DNA of 64,000 bases. Source: Halobacillus karajensis (GTDB lineage: Bacteria > Bacillota > Bacilli > Bacillales > Halobacillaceae). A program made the translations under genes and the position numbers. The stretch is from NCBI RefSeq assembly GCF_900108515.1, contig NZ_FNWW01000012.1, positions 23,372 to 87,371 of the forward strand. The letters are read 5' to 3'. The notes beneath the pieces were generated by a model. It saw only the letters and a program-made list of their open reading frames with translations. It had not been told where the DNA came from and ran no database searches. The first letter of the stretch is position 1; each line of letters begins with the position of its first letter. Of this stretch, positions 43,588 through 53,852 are shown in pieces.

Positions 43588-44073
43588 TTAATAAATGAGT
43601 GCATGTAAGAGAAACGTGAGTAAAATACCTGTAAGACCCCCGAAAAAAACTTCGATAGGCTGGTGGCCGAGCAGTTCTTTCAGTTCTTCTTTTTTCTGAT
43701 ATCCTTCTTTTTGCTGCCAGCTCTTGGCCTCACTTACAAACCTATTGAAATCGTTCAGCAGGATGTTCAACATAATGGCTTGTTCGCCTGTCTGCCGTCT
43801 AACCCCCGTGCTGTCAAACATAACAATAATACTGAATACACAAGCGATAGCAAAGACGGATGAGCCAAACCCTTGTTCGATTCCCACACCTGTAGCTAAG
43901 GCTGTAACGGCAGCAGAGTGACTGCTTGGCATACCACCTGTGCTAAAAGCGAGACTCGTGTTAAGTTGTCGGGAAGCGATAAATTGAATCGGAATTTTGA
44001 TGATTTGGGCGAAAAAAATAGCCGCGATCGATGCCCAAAGAGGGAAATTATGCAGTAAATCTAATAGCATCAT
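43588..44073 (-). CDS. yuiD: YuiD, divergent PAP2 family membrane protein
   Basis: A 161-residue protein with four membrane segments and the phosphatase-like motif STGGMPSSHSAAVTAL, MFDSTGVRRQTGEQA and DLLGHQPIEVFFG (here ELLGHQPIEVFFG). The divergent PAP2 group is probably a lipid phosphatase or acid phosphatase, though no activity is established. It ends 10 bases from the shared terminator. Confidence 0.88.
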   Translation of the reverse strand: MMLLDLLHNFPLWASIAAIFFAQIIKIPIQFIASRQLNTSLAFSTGGMPSSHSAAVTALATGVGIEQGFGSSVFAIACVFSIIVMFDSTGVRRQTGEQAIMLNILLNDFNRFVSEAKSWQQKEGYQKKEELKELLGHQPIEVFFGGLTGILLTFLLHALIY

Positions 44074-44255
44074 GACATCCTTTCTTACTTTTCGAGGGGT
44101 AGAAATGAAATTTTATGTAGTCTGTCAAAGCTTTCATATAGTATAGAAACAAAGTCATTATACCATATTTTCACCAGACAGAGCGAAGGATGATTCGGTA
44201 TTAGGAGTCAAAAATCTTTTCTTTATGTATACTTGATGTGGAGGTGCTTAAATAA

Positions 44256-45731
44256 ATGTTTACAGTGACAAATGAATGGAATAAAGGTCAGACTCTAATG
44301 GTTGGACTTTTTGATGAAAAAGAGAAAAAGAGGGAGGTTTTTCGTAAGATTGAAAGTTTGTTTGGAGTGGATTTGAGAACATATATGGAGACGGATGATC
44401 TATCTTCTCATAAGAACCATATCGAAAAAGTGCTCATACCGAAGAACGAAGGATTAGTAAGAATTTATTTTCTTGGTTTAGGCTCTTCTCAAAATCTTGG
44501 GGAAAATAACTATAGGAAAATGATAGGCCGTTTGTTTAAAAAAATCGATTCTGATCATGTTTTATCTACGGCTATTCTGCTAGAAAGCTTTACACCTGAT
44601 CATTGGAGTAAGGAAAGGTGTTCGTTACTCATTGCTGAAGCCATGTTGACTTCTACATACCGACTTCCAACATTCAAAACAGGTAAACAGACGGATGTGG
44701 AAGATAGAGAACTTACGATATGGACAGAAGAAGATTCCATTATCATCCATAAATCTCTTGAAAAGGGTCGTGCTTTAGCCGACGGGGTAAACACAGCGCG
44801 ATATTTGACCCATCTTCCTGCGAATGTTTTGACTGCTTCTGAGATGGCTGAATTTGCCACAACGATGGCAGAAGATTATGATTTTGAGTTAGATGTTTTA
44901 GGAAAAGAAGATATGGAAGAGCTCGGGATGGGGGCTTTGCTCGCAGTCAATCAAGGATCCGTAGAACCGCCAAAAATGATTGTCCTTAAATATCAGGGGA
45001 TGGAAGAGTGGAAAGATATTACCGCTCTTGTCGGGAAAGGCATTACCTACGATACCGGTGGTTATTCGATTAAAACGAAAACAGGGATGCTTGGGATGAA
45101 AGGAGACATGGGCGGAGCTGCAGCTGTCCTTGGGGCTATGGAAACCATTGGTCAAATGAAACCAAAAAAGAATGTCATCGCTGTTATTCCTTCCACAGAT
45201 AACATGATTTCCGGAAATGCGTTTAAACCGGATGATGTGATCACATCGATGAGTGGGAAGACGATCGAGGTGCTGAATACAGATGCTGAAGGTCGCTTAG
45301 CCCTTGCTGATGGTGTGACTTACGCACAAAGCAAGGGAGCAGATCGTATTATTGATGTAGCCACTTTGACAGGTGGAGTTGTGACTGCCCTTGGTTCATG
45401 GATGACAGGGGCTATGACAAACAACGAGGATTTTTATAAAGAAATTGAAAACGTTGGAAAGTCTGTAGGAGAGCCTATTTGGCTTCTTCCTTATAATGAA
45501 GACTACAAAGCACAAGTAAGAAAAAGCGACATTGCAGACTTAAATAATTCGCCAACAAGAAAGGCTCATGCGGTTATGGGTGGAGCTTTTGTGGGGGCGT
45601 TCGTAGAAGAAGTACCTTGGGTTCATTTGGATATTGCTGGTACTTCTGTAGTTGAAGGCGCTCATGATTTAGGGCCCAAAGGACCGACAGGTGTCATGGC
45701 CAAAACACTGTCAGGATATATTATAAGTTAA
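44256..45731 (+). CDS. yuiE: Leucyl aminopeptidase, M17 family (YuiE)
   Basis: A 491-residue cytosolic enzyme with an N-terminal macro-like domain and the M17 catalytic domain. Metal and catalytic residues are visible: GKGITYDTGGYSIKTK (Lys and Asp), MKGDMGGAAAV, and NTDAEGRLALADGV (Asp, Glu, Arg). It releases N-terminal amino acids from peptides and works as a hexamer with two divalent metals. The start follows GGAGGTG. It is monocistronic. Confidence 0.92.
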   Translation: MFTVTNEWNKGQTLMVGLFDEKEKKREVFRKIESLFGVDLRTYMETDDLSSHKNHIEKVLIPKNEGLVRIYFLGLGSSQNLGENNYRKMIGRLFKKIDSDHVLSTAILLESFTPDHWSKERCSLLIAEAMLTSTYRLPTFKTGKQTDVEDRELTIWTEEDSIIIHKSLEKGRALADGVNTARYLTHLPANVLTASEMAEFATTMAEDYDFELDVLGKEDMEELGMGALLAVNQGSVEPPKMIVLKYQGMEEWKDITALVGKGITYDTGGYSIKTKTGMLGMKGDMGGAAAVLGAMETIGQMKPKKNVIAVIPSTDNMISGNAFKPDDVITSMSGKTIEVLNTDAEGRLALADGVTYAQSKGADRIIDVATLTGGVVTALGSWMTGAMTNNEDFYKEIENVGKSVGEPIWLLPYNEDYKAQVRKSDIADLNNSPTRKAHAVMGGAFVGAFVEEVPWVHLDIAGTSVVEGAHDLGPKGPTGVMAKTLSGYIIS

Positions 45732-45768
45732 CCACCCCCCTTCCTCTTCTGGGAGGGGGTTCTTATCT
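45730..45768 (+). terminator. Probable terminator after yuiE
   Basis: AACC-CCCCCCTTCC and GGGAGGGGGTT form a GC-rich stem, followed by CTTATCTTTT. Confidence 0.6.
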
Positions 45769-45938
45769 TTTAACAGACCATTACCGGGCACTGAGTATAA
45801 AGGTCTAGAAGGATCTAAATGTTTCGGTTGGCTGCTGGACAAAGTTCACAAGGGCCCTTTTGAGGTCAGGATGAAAGAGTTTGGGTAGAGAAAGGATAGA
45901 CAGGAAGCGGAGTACAGATTTGCGCAGTGAAATCATAG

Positions 45939-45970
45939 TAAAAAGCACCCGCTACAAGTATAGGGGTGCC
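45939..45970 (-). terminator. Terminator after deoD on the minus strand
   Basis: GCACCC (45945-45950) and GGGTGC (45964-45969) pair; on the minus strand they are followed by TTTTT. Confidence 0.7.
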
Positions 45971-46000
45971 TGTTTGTGTTTCCTATTCAATACAGTCGTA

Positions 46001-46711
46001 TTAGTCTTGGATGGCAGCTTCCAGAGCGACTTCAATCATCTCATTGAATGTTGTCTGACGTTCTTCGGCTGTTGTTTCTTCACCAGTCAGGATATGATCG
46101 CTTACGGTTAGAACGGATAGCGCTTGTCGGTTATACTTCGCTGCTAAAGTATATAAGGCTGTTGTTTCCATTTCTACAGCCAGAACATTATATTTAGCCA
46201 ATAAATTGAAAAGGTCCATCGCTTCATCGCGATAGAAGCTGTCACTTGTAAATACATTACCGACACGCAGCTTTAATCCTTTGTCTGTACCGGCATCATA
46301 AGCGTTCTTTAATAGGTTGAAGTCAGCTGTTGGAGCGAAGTCAATGCCTCCGAATACCATACGATTCATTTGAGAATCTGTTGTTGAGGTGGAAGCAAGG
46401 ATGACGTCACGTACTTTTACGTCACTTTGCAGCGCGCCACAAGAACCAACACGGATTAACTTCTGAACCCCATAGCTGTCCATTAGTTCATTAACGTAAA
46501 TAGAGATCGATGGCACTCCCATGCCTGTTCCTTGAACGGAGATTTTTTCACCTTTGTAAGTACCAGTATACCCATACATGCCTCGGACTTCGTTATAGCA
46601 TGTTGCGTCTTCTAAAAAGTTTTCGGCAATATATTTTGCTCGGAGTGGATCACCAGGAAGAAGAATCTTTTCTGCAATTTCTCCGGGCTTTGCGCCGATA
46701 TGTGTTGTCAT
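46001..46711 (-). CDS. deoD: Purine nucleoside phosphorylase, DeoD type
   Basis: A 236-residue hexameric enzyme: phosphate-site [26 protein letters not shown], and nucleoside-site [16 protein letters not shown] with catalytic Asp in [10 protein letters not shown]. It cleaves purine nucleosides with phosphate to base and ribose 1-phosphate. ATG 46711 follows GAGGAGGTC. It is monocistronic here. Confidence 0.95.
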   Translation of the reverse strand: MTTHIGAKPGEIAEKILLPGDPLRAKYIAENFLEDATCYNEVRGMYGYTGTYKGEKISVQGTGMGVPSISIYVNELMDSYGVQKLIRVGSCGALQSDVKVRDVILASTSTTDSQMNRMVFGGIDFAPTADFNLLKNAYDAGTDKGLKLRVGNVFTSDSFYRDEAMDLFNLLAKYNVLAVEMETTALYTLAAKYNRQALSVLTVSDHILTGEETTAEERQTTFNEMIEVALEAAIQD

Positions 46712-46802
46712 GGATATGACCTCCTCCATTACTTTTGACTATATAAAATTACCATACCCTCTGGCAGAAAACAAATTCAAAAAAGCGCTCTCATCATCGC
46801 GC

Positions 46803-47183
46803 TTATCCGAAATAGTGGCTTTCTAAATCATCCAGCTGTTGCTTAGCGCTCTGATTGAATTCCGTTTCTCTTCTGGTCAATTTCGTTTTCAAGGCAAGAA
46901 CAGCATTTTTTAGGGATTCCTCATATGATGGGATTTCACCATCATACGCCTTGACCGCTTCTTTTTGCACGTTTGCTTTTTCGTTATAACTTAACGCTTT
47001 GCGTTGATGAAAAAAGACATTCTCCGTTTTGCCAGGATTATGGAGGTCCCCTTGCATCGGATGTTTTTGAACAGCAAGAACTTTAACTAAGTAAAAACGG
47101 TTGCGGTCTTCCATGACTTCTCCAATATAGATACCTGTTTTATAATGAGCTGTGACGATGGTTCCATTTTGTATATCTGACAT
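46803..47183 (-). CDS. kapB: KapB, lipoprotein-independent activator of the KinB sporulation pathway
   Basis: A 126-residue protein with the KapB fold: GTIVTAHYKTGIYIGEVMED, LVKVLAVQKHPMQGDLHNPG, FFHQRKALSYNEKANV and KAYDGEIPSYEESLK. In B. subtilis KapB is needed for KinB to feed phosphate into the Spo0 relay. ATG 47183 follows GGAGGGG; the longer frame upstream runs through the region opposite the next gene and is not real. Confidence 0.9.
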   Translation of the reverse strand: MSDIQNGTIVTAHYKTGIYIGEVMEDRNRFYLVKVLAVQKHPMQGDLHNPGKTENVFFHQRKALSYNEKANVQKEAVKAYDGEIPSYEESLKNAVLALKTKLTRRETEFNQSAKQQLDDLESHYFG

Positions 47184-47306
47184 AAATCCACCCCTCCTAC
47201 AATCTCTTTCTATTGTAACAAAAAATGAAAATATGTAGATATCGTGAAGGACTTCAAGGGGAGGACTGGTTTCTGATATACTGGGTTTAGAAGGATGTGT
47301 TGCACT

Positions 47307-47501
47307 ATGATGGAATTTCTTTACTTTCCTCAAGATAAATCAGAGTATATCCCTGCTGTTATCATGTTGCTGCTTTTTATTGTCGGTGCTGCTGTAACAA
47401 TGATCTGGATCATAAGAGCTTCTCAGAAAGAAGAACAAAAAATAGATCAGACCTACAATGTAGAACAAAAGGTGAAACAACGGAACAAAGAGCCACGTTA
47501 A
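47307..47501 (+). CDS. Small single-pass membrane protein, 64 residues
   Basis: One membrane helix (YIPAVIMLLLFIVGAAVTMI) is followed by a charged tail (KEEQKIDQTYNVEQKVKQ). The stop lies inside a terminator stem. The ribosome binding site AAGGA is modest. The family is not recognised. Confidence 0.6.
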   Translation: MMEFLYFPQDKSEYIPAVIMLLLFIVGAAVTMIWIIRASQKEEQKIDQTYNVEQKVKQRNKEPR

Positions 47502-47530
47502 GGTATAAGCCAGAACGTGGCTTTGTTATA
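47484..47530 (+). terminator. Terminator overlapping the end of the small membrane-protein gene
   Basis: AACAAAG-GCCACGTT and AACGTGGCTTTGTT pair over 14 bases (one bulge), then ATATTTTT. Confidence 0.8.
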
Positions 47531-47589
47531 TTTTTCTTCAACAATGGGGATACTATCCATGGAATATTTCATGGAACGGAGGATCTTTA

Positions 47590-48165
47590 ATGAAAGTTAT
47601 AATCGGTGTATTGAGTGCATTATTACTGGTGGTCTCAGGGTGCTCCGGCGAGGAACGATCCCCGTTGAAAACCTCCATCTATAACGCCGACAACGATAAA
47701 ATAGGAACGGCAACACTAACAGAGCAGCCAGACGGTGTACAAGTGAAGCTGAAGGTAGAGGGACTGGAACCTGGCATGCATGCTGTGCATGTTCACGAGT
47801 TTCCGAAATGTGAAACTCCTGACTTTAAAAGTGCGGGCAATCACTTTAACCCTCTATCCAAAGAGCACGGACTAATGAACCCCAAAGGTGCTCATGTTGG
47901 TGATATGCCAAATGTCGAAGCTGATCAAAGTGGTATGATCGATACAGAATTAATGCTGCCTGAAGCGAAGATGAAGGAAGGCCAAAAATCATTATTACGT
48001 GATGAGGGGACTTCGATTGTCATTCATAGTGGACAAGATGATGGGATGACACAGCCGGCGGGAGACGCAGGAGAGCGGGTTGCATGTGGTGCCATAACCC
48101 TTAAAGCGGATGAAGATGAGGCAAGTGACCCCACTGAACCAGATAAAAAGCAAGAAGGAAATTAA
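47590..48165 (+). CDS. sodC: Cu/Zn superoxide dismutase lipoprotein
   Basis: A 191-residue lipoprotein with lipobox LVVSGCSG (Cys about 18). All metal ligands of a complete Cu/Zn SOD can be placed: two His in HAVHVHEFPKC, His in AGNHFNP, His in KEHGL, His and Asp in AHVGDMPN, and His in IVIHSGQDD. The disulfide cysteines (FPKC and VACGAI) and the active-site Arg (GERVACGAI) are present. It removes superoxide at the cell surface. B. subtilis YojM lacks two copper ligands, so this copy looks more competent. Its acidic tail (DEDEASDPTEPDKK) may be unstructured. Confidence 0.93.
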   Translation: MKVIIGVLSALLLVVSGCSGEERSPLKTSIYNADNDKIGTATLTEQPDGVQVKLKVEGLEPGMHAVHVHEFPKCETPDFKSAGNHFNPLSKEHGLMNPKGAHVGDMPNVEADQSGMIDTELMLPEAKMKEGQKSLLRDEGTSIVIHSGQDDGMTQPAGDAGERVACGAITLKADEDEASDPTEPDKKQEGN

Positions 48166-48194
48166 AAAAGCCTCCCCATAGGAGAGACTTTCAG

Positions 48195-48230
48195 CTTGTA
48201 GAGAACCCTAAATTCTCTACAAGTTTTTTT
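48195..48230 (+). terminator. Intrinsic terminator after sodC
   Basis: CTTGTAGAGAA and TTCTCTACAAG pair perfectly, then TTTTTTT. Confidence 0.88.
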
Positions 48231-48332
48231 GTATATATATTTCCATGATGGAAGGAGGATGAGCTACCAATACCTTCGTTAGCTAAGCCCATTCTTGCTG
48301 AGAAAGCGTTCGCCGTTTTGTTCTGAATTTCG

Positions 48333-49511
48333 TTATTTTTCTTTATCTTGTACGGCTTTAACCATTCGCGAAACGCCTTCTTCGATGATTGATTTTGGCG
48401 CGGCGATATTAAGGCGCATGAAGCCTTCTCCTTCTACGCCGAAAGAGGCCCCGTCATTTAATCCGACCTTTGCTTCTTTCTGCATAAAGGATTTCAGCTC
48501 ACTTTGAGTCATTCCTAACTCCCGACAGTCCATCCATAACAAATAAGTACCTTCTGCTGGAAGAACTCGAATAGAGGATGTTTCGCTATGGAAACGGTGA
48601 ATGACATAGTCACGGTGGCTTTCTAATACTGTATTTAAATGATCAAGCCATTCCTCACCATGCCGGTATGCGGCCTCCATTGCCGTTACTCCTAGCGTAT
48701 TGAGCATCATCATTCCTTGGTTTTTAAAGTGACGGTCGACTTTCTTTTTATCTGAATCATTGGGGATGACTAGATATGAGGCTTGCAATCCTGCCAGATT
48801 GAAAGTTTTGGTTGGTGAAAGACAGGTAATGGTTTGATTAGCAGCCTCTTTAGATAAACTAGCGATTGGTATATGGACATTTCCTTTATAAATAAGGTCT
48901 GCGTGAATTTCGTCCGCCACTACTTTTACATCATGTTTCAAACAAATATCCATCATTCTTTCTAATTCTTCTTTAGACCATACTCGGCCGACAGGATTAT
49001 GAGGATTACAGAGAATGAACATGGTGACCTGATTTTCTTTTATTTTTTTCTCAAAATCATCAAAGTCTATGTTGTACCTTTCCTCATTCAGATAAAGTGG
49101 ATTTTTGACTACATGCCTGCCATGATCTTTAATCACACTATAGAAGGGAGGATATACAGGTGTTTGAATAAGGATGTGATCACCAATTTCAGTAAGTGAC
49201 TGGATAATCATGTGCAATGAAGGGATAACTCCAGGACTATAAGAAATCCAATCGGCGTGAATTTCCCATCGATGACGATTTTCCAACCATTGAGTAATTT
49301 CTTTTTTCACTAGGTCATCAGGGATGGTATATCCGAAGATTCCGTGTTCTACTCTTTCTTTTAAAGCTTCTGTTACAGCCCGTGGGGTTTCGAAGTCCAT
49401 ATCTGCCACCCACATAGGCAATACGTCTTTGTCTTGATATAAGTCTTCTGCCATATCCCATTTAACAGATCGTGTTCCTTTTCTTGGTACTACTTTTTCG
49501 AAACGTTCCAT
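48333..49511 (-). CDS. patB: PatB/MalY-type cystathionine beta-lyase (C-S lyase)
   Basis: A 392-residue fold-type I PLP enzyme. The PLP lysine is in LSPTKTFNLAGLQAS; other family marks are PMWVADMDFETPRAV, CNPHNPVGRVWSKEEL and VVADEIHADLIY. It cleaves cystathionine or S-conjugates to thiol, pyruvate and ammonia. The start follows AGGAGGAAAG. Position near kapB matches B. subtilis. Confidence 0.92.
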   Translation of the reverse strand: MERFEKVVPRKGTRSVKWDMAEDLYQDKDVLPMWVADMDFETPRAVTEALKERVEHGIFGYTIPDDLVKKEITQWLENRHRWEIHADWISYSPGVIPSLHMIIQSLTEIGDHILIQTPVYPPFYSVIKDHGRHVVKNPLYLNEERYNIDFDDFEKKIKENQVTMFILCNPHNPVGRVWSKEELERMMDICLKHDVKVVADEIHADLIYKGNVHIPIASLSKEAANQTITCLSPTKTFNLAGLQASYLVIPNDSDKKKVDRHFKNQGMMMLNTLGVTAMEAAYRHGEEWLDHLNTVLESHRDYVIHRFHSETSSIRVLPAEGTYLLWMDCRELGMTQSELKSFMQKEAKVGLNDGASFGVEGEGFMRLNIAAPKSIIEEGVSRMVKAVQDKEK

Positions 49512-49938
49512 TGTCTTTCCTCCTAATACTCCGCTTTTTATCTATCATACCCGAATTTATGGATGGAATGAAACTAAGCTGTTTGTGGATGATATCTGCG
49601 TTAAGGGGATGTCCGCTATCACTTTGGATCGATATGTGGTTGAATGGTTTCCATTATATAAAGGATTCATATTCCTTCATTTTCTGAGTCTGTAAAATAA
49701 AATTCCAAATTCCTAAAAAACCCAAAAAAAAAAGCAAAGCGAATGTTCGCTCTGCTTACACAGGGGGAATACGAGAAAGTCTTACGTTATTTAATATAAC
49801 CCGTTTTCATAGATTATAAACCTTTTTTTATTATTTTACAGATTTAAATCGAAAAGAAGCTTCATGGCTCTAAGAACATCTTGTTTCCAAGAAGCCAGCG
49901 CCTTTTTTAATAGGGAGGAATGTTTGATGTCGATTTCA
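49512..49938. other. Intergenic region between patB and the XRE gene
   Basis: The only feature seen is the minus-strand hairpin AGCA-AGCGAA / TTCGCT-TGCT (about 49732-49760) that ends in T on the minus strand. It would stop transcription from the XRE gene about 180 bases after its stop codon. Confidence 0.45.
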
Positions 49939-50181
49939 TTAATGAGGTTCTTTCAATTCAGAATCCATCTCCTCCGTATTCTTTTCTTTGTTTTCCAGTA
50001 AATCAGAGGCAGGAATATCAAGGACAGTTGAGATCTTAAGAATTGTATCCAGTTTAGGCTCCCGTTCGTCAGATTCATAAGCTTCTAGAGTTTGAATACC
50101 TATTCTTGCTTTAAGAGCGAGCTCCTCTTTTGTGAAGTTCTTCAACTCCCGGTACTTACGTATATTGTTTCCGGTGGACAT
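49939..50181 (-). CDS. XRE-family transcriptional regulator, 80 residues
   Basis: A helix-turn-helix protein: NIRKYRELKNFTKEELALKA, IGIQTLEAYESDEREPKL, DTILKISTVLDIPASDLL, then an acidic tail (KNTEEMDSELKEPH). Only the DNA-binding domain is present, so ligand sensing is not expected. The target is unknown. The ribosome binding site is AGAGGAGGC. It is divergent from yugI. Confidence 0.85.
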   Translation of the reverse strand: MSTGNNIRKYRELKNFTKEELALKARIGIQTLEAYESDEREPKLDTILKISTVLDIPASDLLENKEKNTEEMDSELKEPH

Positions 50182-50268
50182 TGAAATCAGCCTCCTCTTT
50201 TCTTTCCTATATTATACCATTTTGTAAGGGTGAAGATTTTGAACGATTTTTGAAGAATATAAGTTTCT

Positions 50269-50297
50269 TTGCTAAAAGGCCCCTTTTGTGGTAAAAT
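50269..50297 (+). promoter_or_regulatory. Probable SigA promoter of yugI
   Basis: TTGCTA (50269-50274) and TAAAAT (50292-50297) with a 17-bp spacer, 53 bp before the start. Confidence 0.5.
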
Positions 50298-50349
50298 CAT
50301 TTATTGCGTGAAAAGAAGCGAATAATAAAAAATCAGGAGTTGTATAGAA

Positions 50350-50733
50350 ATGTCAGATAAGTTTCAAGAAGGTCAAGTATTAGAAGGTAAAGTTACAGGA
50401 ATTCAGCCATACGGTGCATTCGTTGCACTTGACGAACAAGTACAAGGTCTTGTCCACATCTCTGAAGTTACACATGGTTACGTGAAGGATATCAATGAGC
50501 ACCTTTCTGAAGGAGATGAAGTACAAGTTAAAATTCTTAACATTGATGAAAAGAGCAACAAATACTCTCTTTCCATTCGTGCGACACAAGAAGCACCTAA
50601 AGCTGTACGCCGCCCTCGTAAGCAAGCAGTAGCACCTAAGCAGGAAGAATCCACAGCTGGTTTTAACACGCTGAAAGATAAGCTGGAAGATTGGATCAAA
50701 CAATCCGACGATCGAGAAAAATTCCGTAAATAA
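50350..50733 (+). CDS. yugI: S1-domain RNA-binding protein YugI (general stress protein 13)
   Basis: A 127-residue protein. The S1 domain is about 5-75: GQVLEGKVTGIQPYGAFVAL, GLVHISEVTHGYVKD, VQVKILNIDEKSNKYSLSI. A basic linker (RRPRKQAVAPKQ) and an acidic C-terminus follow. It binds RNA or ribosomes in the GSP13 family. Confidence 0.9.
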   Translation: MSDKFQEGQVLEGKVTGIQPYGAFVALDEQVQGLVHISEVTHGYVKDINEHLSEGDEVQVKILNIDEKSNKYSLSIRATQEAPKAVRRPRKQAVAPKQEESTAGFNTLKDKLEDWIKQSDDREKFRK

Positions 50734-50739
50734 GACAGC

Positions 50740-50773
50740 AAAAGGACTTGTCCCATGGACAGGTCCTTTTTTG
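50740..50773 (+). terminator. Intrinsic terminator after yugI
   Basis: AAAAGGACTTGTCC and GGACAGGTCCTTTT (one G-U) with a 3-base loop and T run. Confidence 0.85.
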
Positions 50774-50913
50774 CATTTAGCGGGTTCACCTACAAACCAA
50801 TGAGTCCCAGTCGGCTGCTCCGCAATGCAATTCAGCCAAATCATTAAAAAACTTTCTTTTTTTATCCATTCGTTCATAGCTTTAACGCAAGTGAAAATAT
50901 TATACAAGTTGCA

Positions 50914-50928
50914 TATTCTTTGAGAATA
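50914..50928. promoter_or_regulatory. Small dyad upstream of yugJ
   Basis: TATTCT-TTG-AGAATA, about 60 bp before the start codon. It may be an operator, but it is short. Confidence 0.25.
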
Positions 50929-50985
50929 CTTTGTAAATCGGGGATAATAGGATGGCACGCATAGATGAGAAAGGGGTATGTTTAC

Positions 50986-52152
50986 ATGGATGCTTTTAAA
51001 TTTCATAATCCAACGAAATTAATTTTCGGTAAAGACCAAATTAGCCAGTTGCCGTCAGAACTTCCAAACGGTACAAAAAAAGTGCTGATCGTTTATGGTG
51101 GAGGAAGCATTAAGAAAAATGGTGTTTATGATCAAGTAATGGAACAACTCAATAAAGTGGGTGTAGACGTTCTTGAATTATCAGGAGTCGAGCCTAATCC
51201 AAAATTGACCACCGTTGAAAAAGGTGTCGAAATCTGTAAAAAAGAAAACATTGATTTCCTTCTTGCTGTAGGGGGAGGAAGCGTTATTGATTGCACAAAA
51301 ACGATTGCTGCAGGGGCGAAATATGAGGGAGCTCCATGGGATCTCGTTACACGTAAAGCCACACCTGATTCGGCCCTTCCTTTTGGTACTGTATTGACTC
51401 TTGCAGCTACAGGTTCAGAAATGAATGCTGGGGCAGTCATTACGAACTGGGAAACGAATGAGAAATATGGATGGGGAGCCGCCCCATTAACGAACCCAAC
51501 CTTTTCAATTCTGGATCCTGCCTATACGGTCAGTGTACCAAAAGATCAAACGATTTACGGTATTGTGGATATGATGACACACTTGTTCGAACAATATTTC
51601 CACAACCCTACCCAATCTCCTGTCCAGGACGAAATGATTGAAGGTGTTCTAAGAACTGTGATCGAAACAGCACCGAAATTACTGGAGGATCTCGAATCAC
51701 TTGAACATCGCGAAACGATTCTGTATGCAGGAACGGTAGCGTTGAATGGAATGCTTCAAATGGGCTATCGTGGAGACTGGGCTAGTCATAACATCGAGCA
51801 TGCCGTATCAGCTGTGTATGATATTCCTCATGCAGGCGGGCTGGCTATCTTGTTCCCTAATTGGATGAAACACAACTTGGATGTGAACGAAGAGCGTTTC
51901 CGTCGTTTGGCAACGAAAGTGTTCGGTGTCAACCCTGAAGGTAAGAGCGATCGGGAAGTGGCTAAAGAAGGAATTCAGGCTTTACGACAATTCTGGAGTT
52001 CAATCGGTGCACCAGAAACCTTGGCGGATTATGAAATCGGAGACGATCAATTTGATGTCATCATTGATCGCGCTATGAAACGTGGTCCATTTGGTAATTT
52101 CAATAAATTGCATGATGAAGACGTCAAAAACATTTTGGAAATGTCTAAATAA
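50986..52152 (+). CDS. yugJ: Iron-dependent alcohol (butanol) dehydrogenase
   Basis: A 388-residue group III alcohol dehydrogenase. NAD(P) site: [15 protein letters not shown]. Metal ligands: Asp and His in [11 protein letters not shown], His in [19 protein letters not shown] (two His). It should reduce aldehydes with NAD(P)H. ATG 50986 follows AAGGGG by 9 bases. B. subtilis has the close pair yugJ/yugK; only one is present here, so the letter is by similarity. Confidence 0.88.
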   Translation: MDAFKFHNPTKLIFGKDQISQLPSELPNGTKKVLIVYGGGSIKKNGVYDQVMEQLNKVGVDVLELSGVEPNPKLTTVEKGVEICKKENIDFLLAVGGGSVIDCTKTIAAGAKYEGAPWDLVTRKATPDSALPFGTVLTLAATGSEMNAGAVITNWETNEKYGWGAAPLTNPTFSILDPAYTVSVPKDQTIYGIVDMMTHLFEQYFHNPTQSPVQDEMIEGVLRTVIETAPKLLEDLESLEHRETILYAGTVALNGMLQMGYRGDWASHNIEHAVSAVYDIPHAGGLAILFPNWMKHNLDVNEERFRRLATKVFGVNPEGKSDREVAKEGIQALRQFWSSIGAPETLADYEIGDDQFDVIIDRAMKRGPFGNFNKLHDEDVKNILEMSK

Positions 52153-52164
52153 AGATTCATGTGG

Positions 52165-52203
52165 AAGGAAAGTTCAGAATGTACTCTGAACTTTCCTTTT
52201 TAT
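52165..52203 (+). terminator. Intrinsic terminator after yugJ
   Basis: AAGGAAAGTTCAGA and TCTGAACTTTCCTT pair perfectly over 6 bases, then TTTATAC. Confidence 0.88.
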
Positions 52204-52419
52204 ACTAGATAGACGCCCGGAGTAGAAATTGGCCACTTCCTTTGTTCTAAAGGATTCCTTTCCCGGACGGGATTTTTCCAATTTTATTCCATAAACAGGA
52301 CCTTTAAATTTAATCTTAACATGTATCCGTTTACAATTTGGTGGTATCTTGATTTGATGGATAGGTTTCGATAAAGTGAAATTGGTCAAGGTGAAAAATG
52401 ATGATATGGAGGGTAATAT

Positions 52420-53769
52420 ATGACACATGTTCGTTTTGATTACGAAAAAGCTCTGCCTTTCTTTGGTGAGCATGAACTTGAATATATGCAAGGTGCGGTA
52501 TCCCTTGCACACAAGTCTTTGCATGAAAAAACAGGTGCAGGAAACGACTTTTTAGGGTGGTTGGACTTACCTGAAGATTATGATAAGGAAGAATTTGCCC
52601 GTATAAAACAATCGGCCGAAAAAATCAAATCTGATTCTGATGTTTTGCTTGTTATTGGGATTGGCGGGTCATACTTAGGTGCTCGGGCTGCACTTGAAAT
52701 GTTAAACCATAGCTTTTATAACGAGTTGTCTTCTGATGACCGAAAGACTCCTCAAGTGTTCTTCATTGGTAACAGCATCAGTGCACCATATATGAATGAA
52801 TTATTTGATGTTCTAAAAGGCAAAGATGTATCGGTCAATGTTATTTCAAAGAGTGGAACGACTACAGAGCCTGCGATCGCTTTCCGTATTTTTCGTAAAT
52901 TCCTTGAGGATAAGTATGGGGTAGAGGAAGCTCGTAAACGTATTTATGCTACGACGGATAAAGAAAAAGGAGCCTTGAAGACTCTTGCAAACGAACAAGG
53001 TTATGAAAGCTTCGTTGTACCTGATGATGTAGGAGGCCGTTACTCTGTATTAACAGCAGTGGGTCTTCTTCCGATTGCAGCAAGTGGAATTGATATTGAT
53101 GAAATGATGAAAGGTGCCGAGGCTGCTCGGAGTGAATTAAGTACAGACAACCTTTCTGATAACCCTGCCTATCAATATGCAGCCGTAAGAAATGTTCTTT
53201 ATAATAAAGGAAAAACGATTGAGATGCTTGTTAATTATGAGCCTTCTCTTCAGTATTTCTCTGAATGGTGGAAACAACTGTTTGGTGAGAGTGAAGGTAA
53301 AGATCAGAAGGGGATTTTCCCTGCGTCGGCTAACTTCTCCACAGATCTACACTCTCTTGGTCAATATGTACAGGAAGGACGCCGTGATTTATTTGAAACG
53401 GTCCTCCATGTGGAAGCGCCGACTTCTGACATTACCATTGAAGAGGATGAGCAGAACTTAGATGGATTGAACTACCTGGCGGGTGGAACAGTGGATGAAG
53501 TTAATGAAAAAGCTTATCTTGGAACAATGCTTGCACACACAGATGGCGATGTTCCGAACCTGATCTTGCATTTGCCAAAGCGTGATGCCTATACATTCGG
53601 GTACCTTGTTTACTTTTTTGAAAAAGCTTGCGCGATTAGTGGTTACTTATTAGGTGTCAATCCTTTTGATCAGCCGGGTGTAGAAGCATACAAAGTAAAT
53701 ATGTTTGCATTGCTTGGGAAACCAGGATTTGAAGAAGAGAAGAAAGCACTTGAAAAACGATTGAAATAA
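52420..53769 (+). CDS. pgi: Glucose-6-phosphate isomerase
   Basis: A 449-residue glycolytic enzyme. Phosphate-binding [28 protein letters not shown], catalytic Glu/His/Lys regions [29 protein letters not shown] and [12 protein letters not shown]. It interconverts glucose 6-phosphate and fructose 6-phosphate, and would also channel fructose from levan or sucrose use. Position matches the yug block. Confidence 0.97.
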   Translation: MTHVRFDYEKALPFFGEHELEYMQGAVSLAHKSLHEKTGAGNDFLGWLDLPEDYDKEEFARIKQSAEKIKSDSDVLLVIGIGGSYLGARAALEMLNHSFYNELSSDDRKTPQVFFIGNSISAPYMNELFDVLKGKDVSVNVISKSGTTTEPAIAFRIFRKFLEDKYGVEEARKRIYATTDKEKGALKTLANEQGYESFVVPDDVGGRYSVLTAVGLLPIAASGIDIDEMMKGAEAARSELSTDNLSDNPAYQYAAVRNVLYNKGKTIEMLVNYEPSLQYFSEWWKQLFGESEGKDQKGIFPASANFSTDLHSLGQYVQEGRRDLFETVLHVEAPTSDITIEEDEQNLDGLNYLAGGTVDEVNEKAYLGTMLAHTDGDVPNLILHLPKRDAYTFGYLVYFFEKACAISGYLLGVNPFDQPGVEAYKVNMFALLGKPGFEEEKKALEKRLK

Positions 53770-53777
53770 TACAAAAG

Positions 53778-53815
53778 CAGAGGATATCCAGTAAATGGAT
53801 GGCCTCTGTTTTTTA
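53778..53815 (+). terminator. Intrinsic terminator after pgi
   Basis: CAGAGG-ATCCA and TGGAT-CCTCTG pair around GTAAA, then TTTTTT. Confidence 0.82.
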
Positions 53816-53852
53816 TGTTTGGGCATAGTAAGCCATAAAGGAGTTGATGAGT

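Noticed and set aside
45770..45938. Coding remnant between yuiE and deoD
   Set aside because: Translations in all frames gave no recognisable protein segment.
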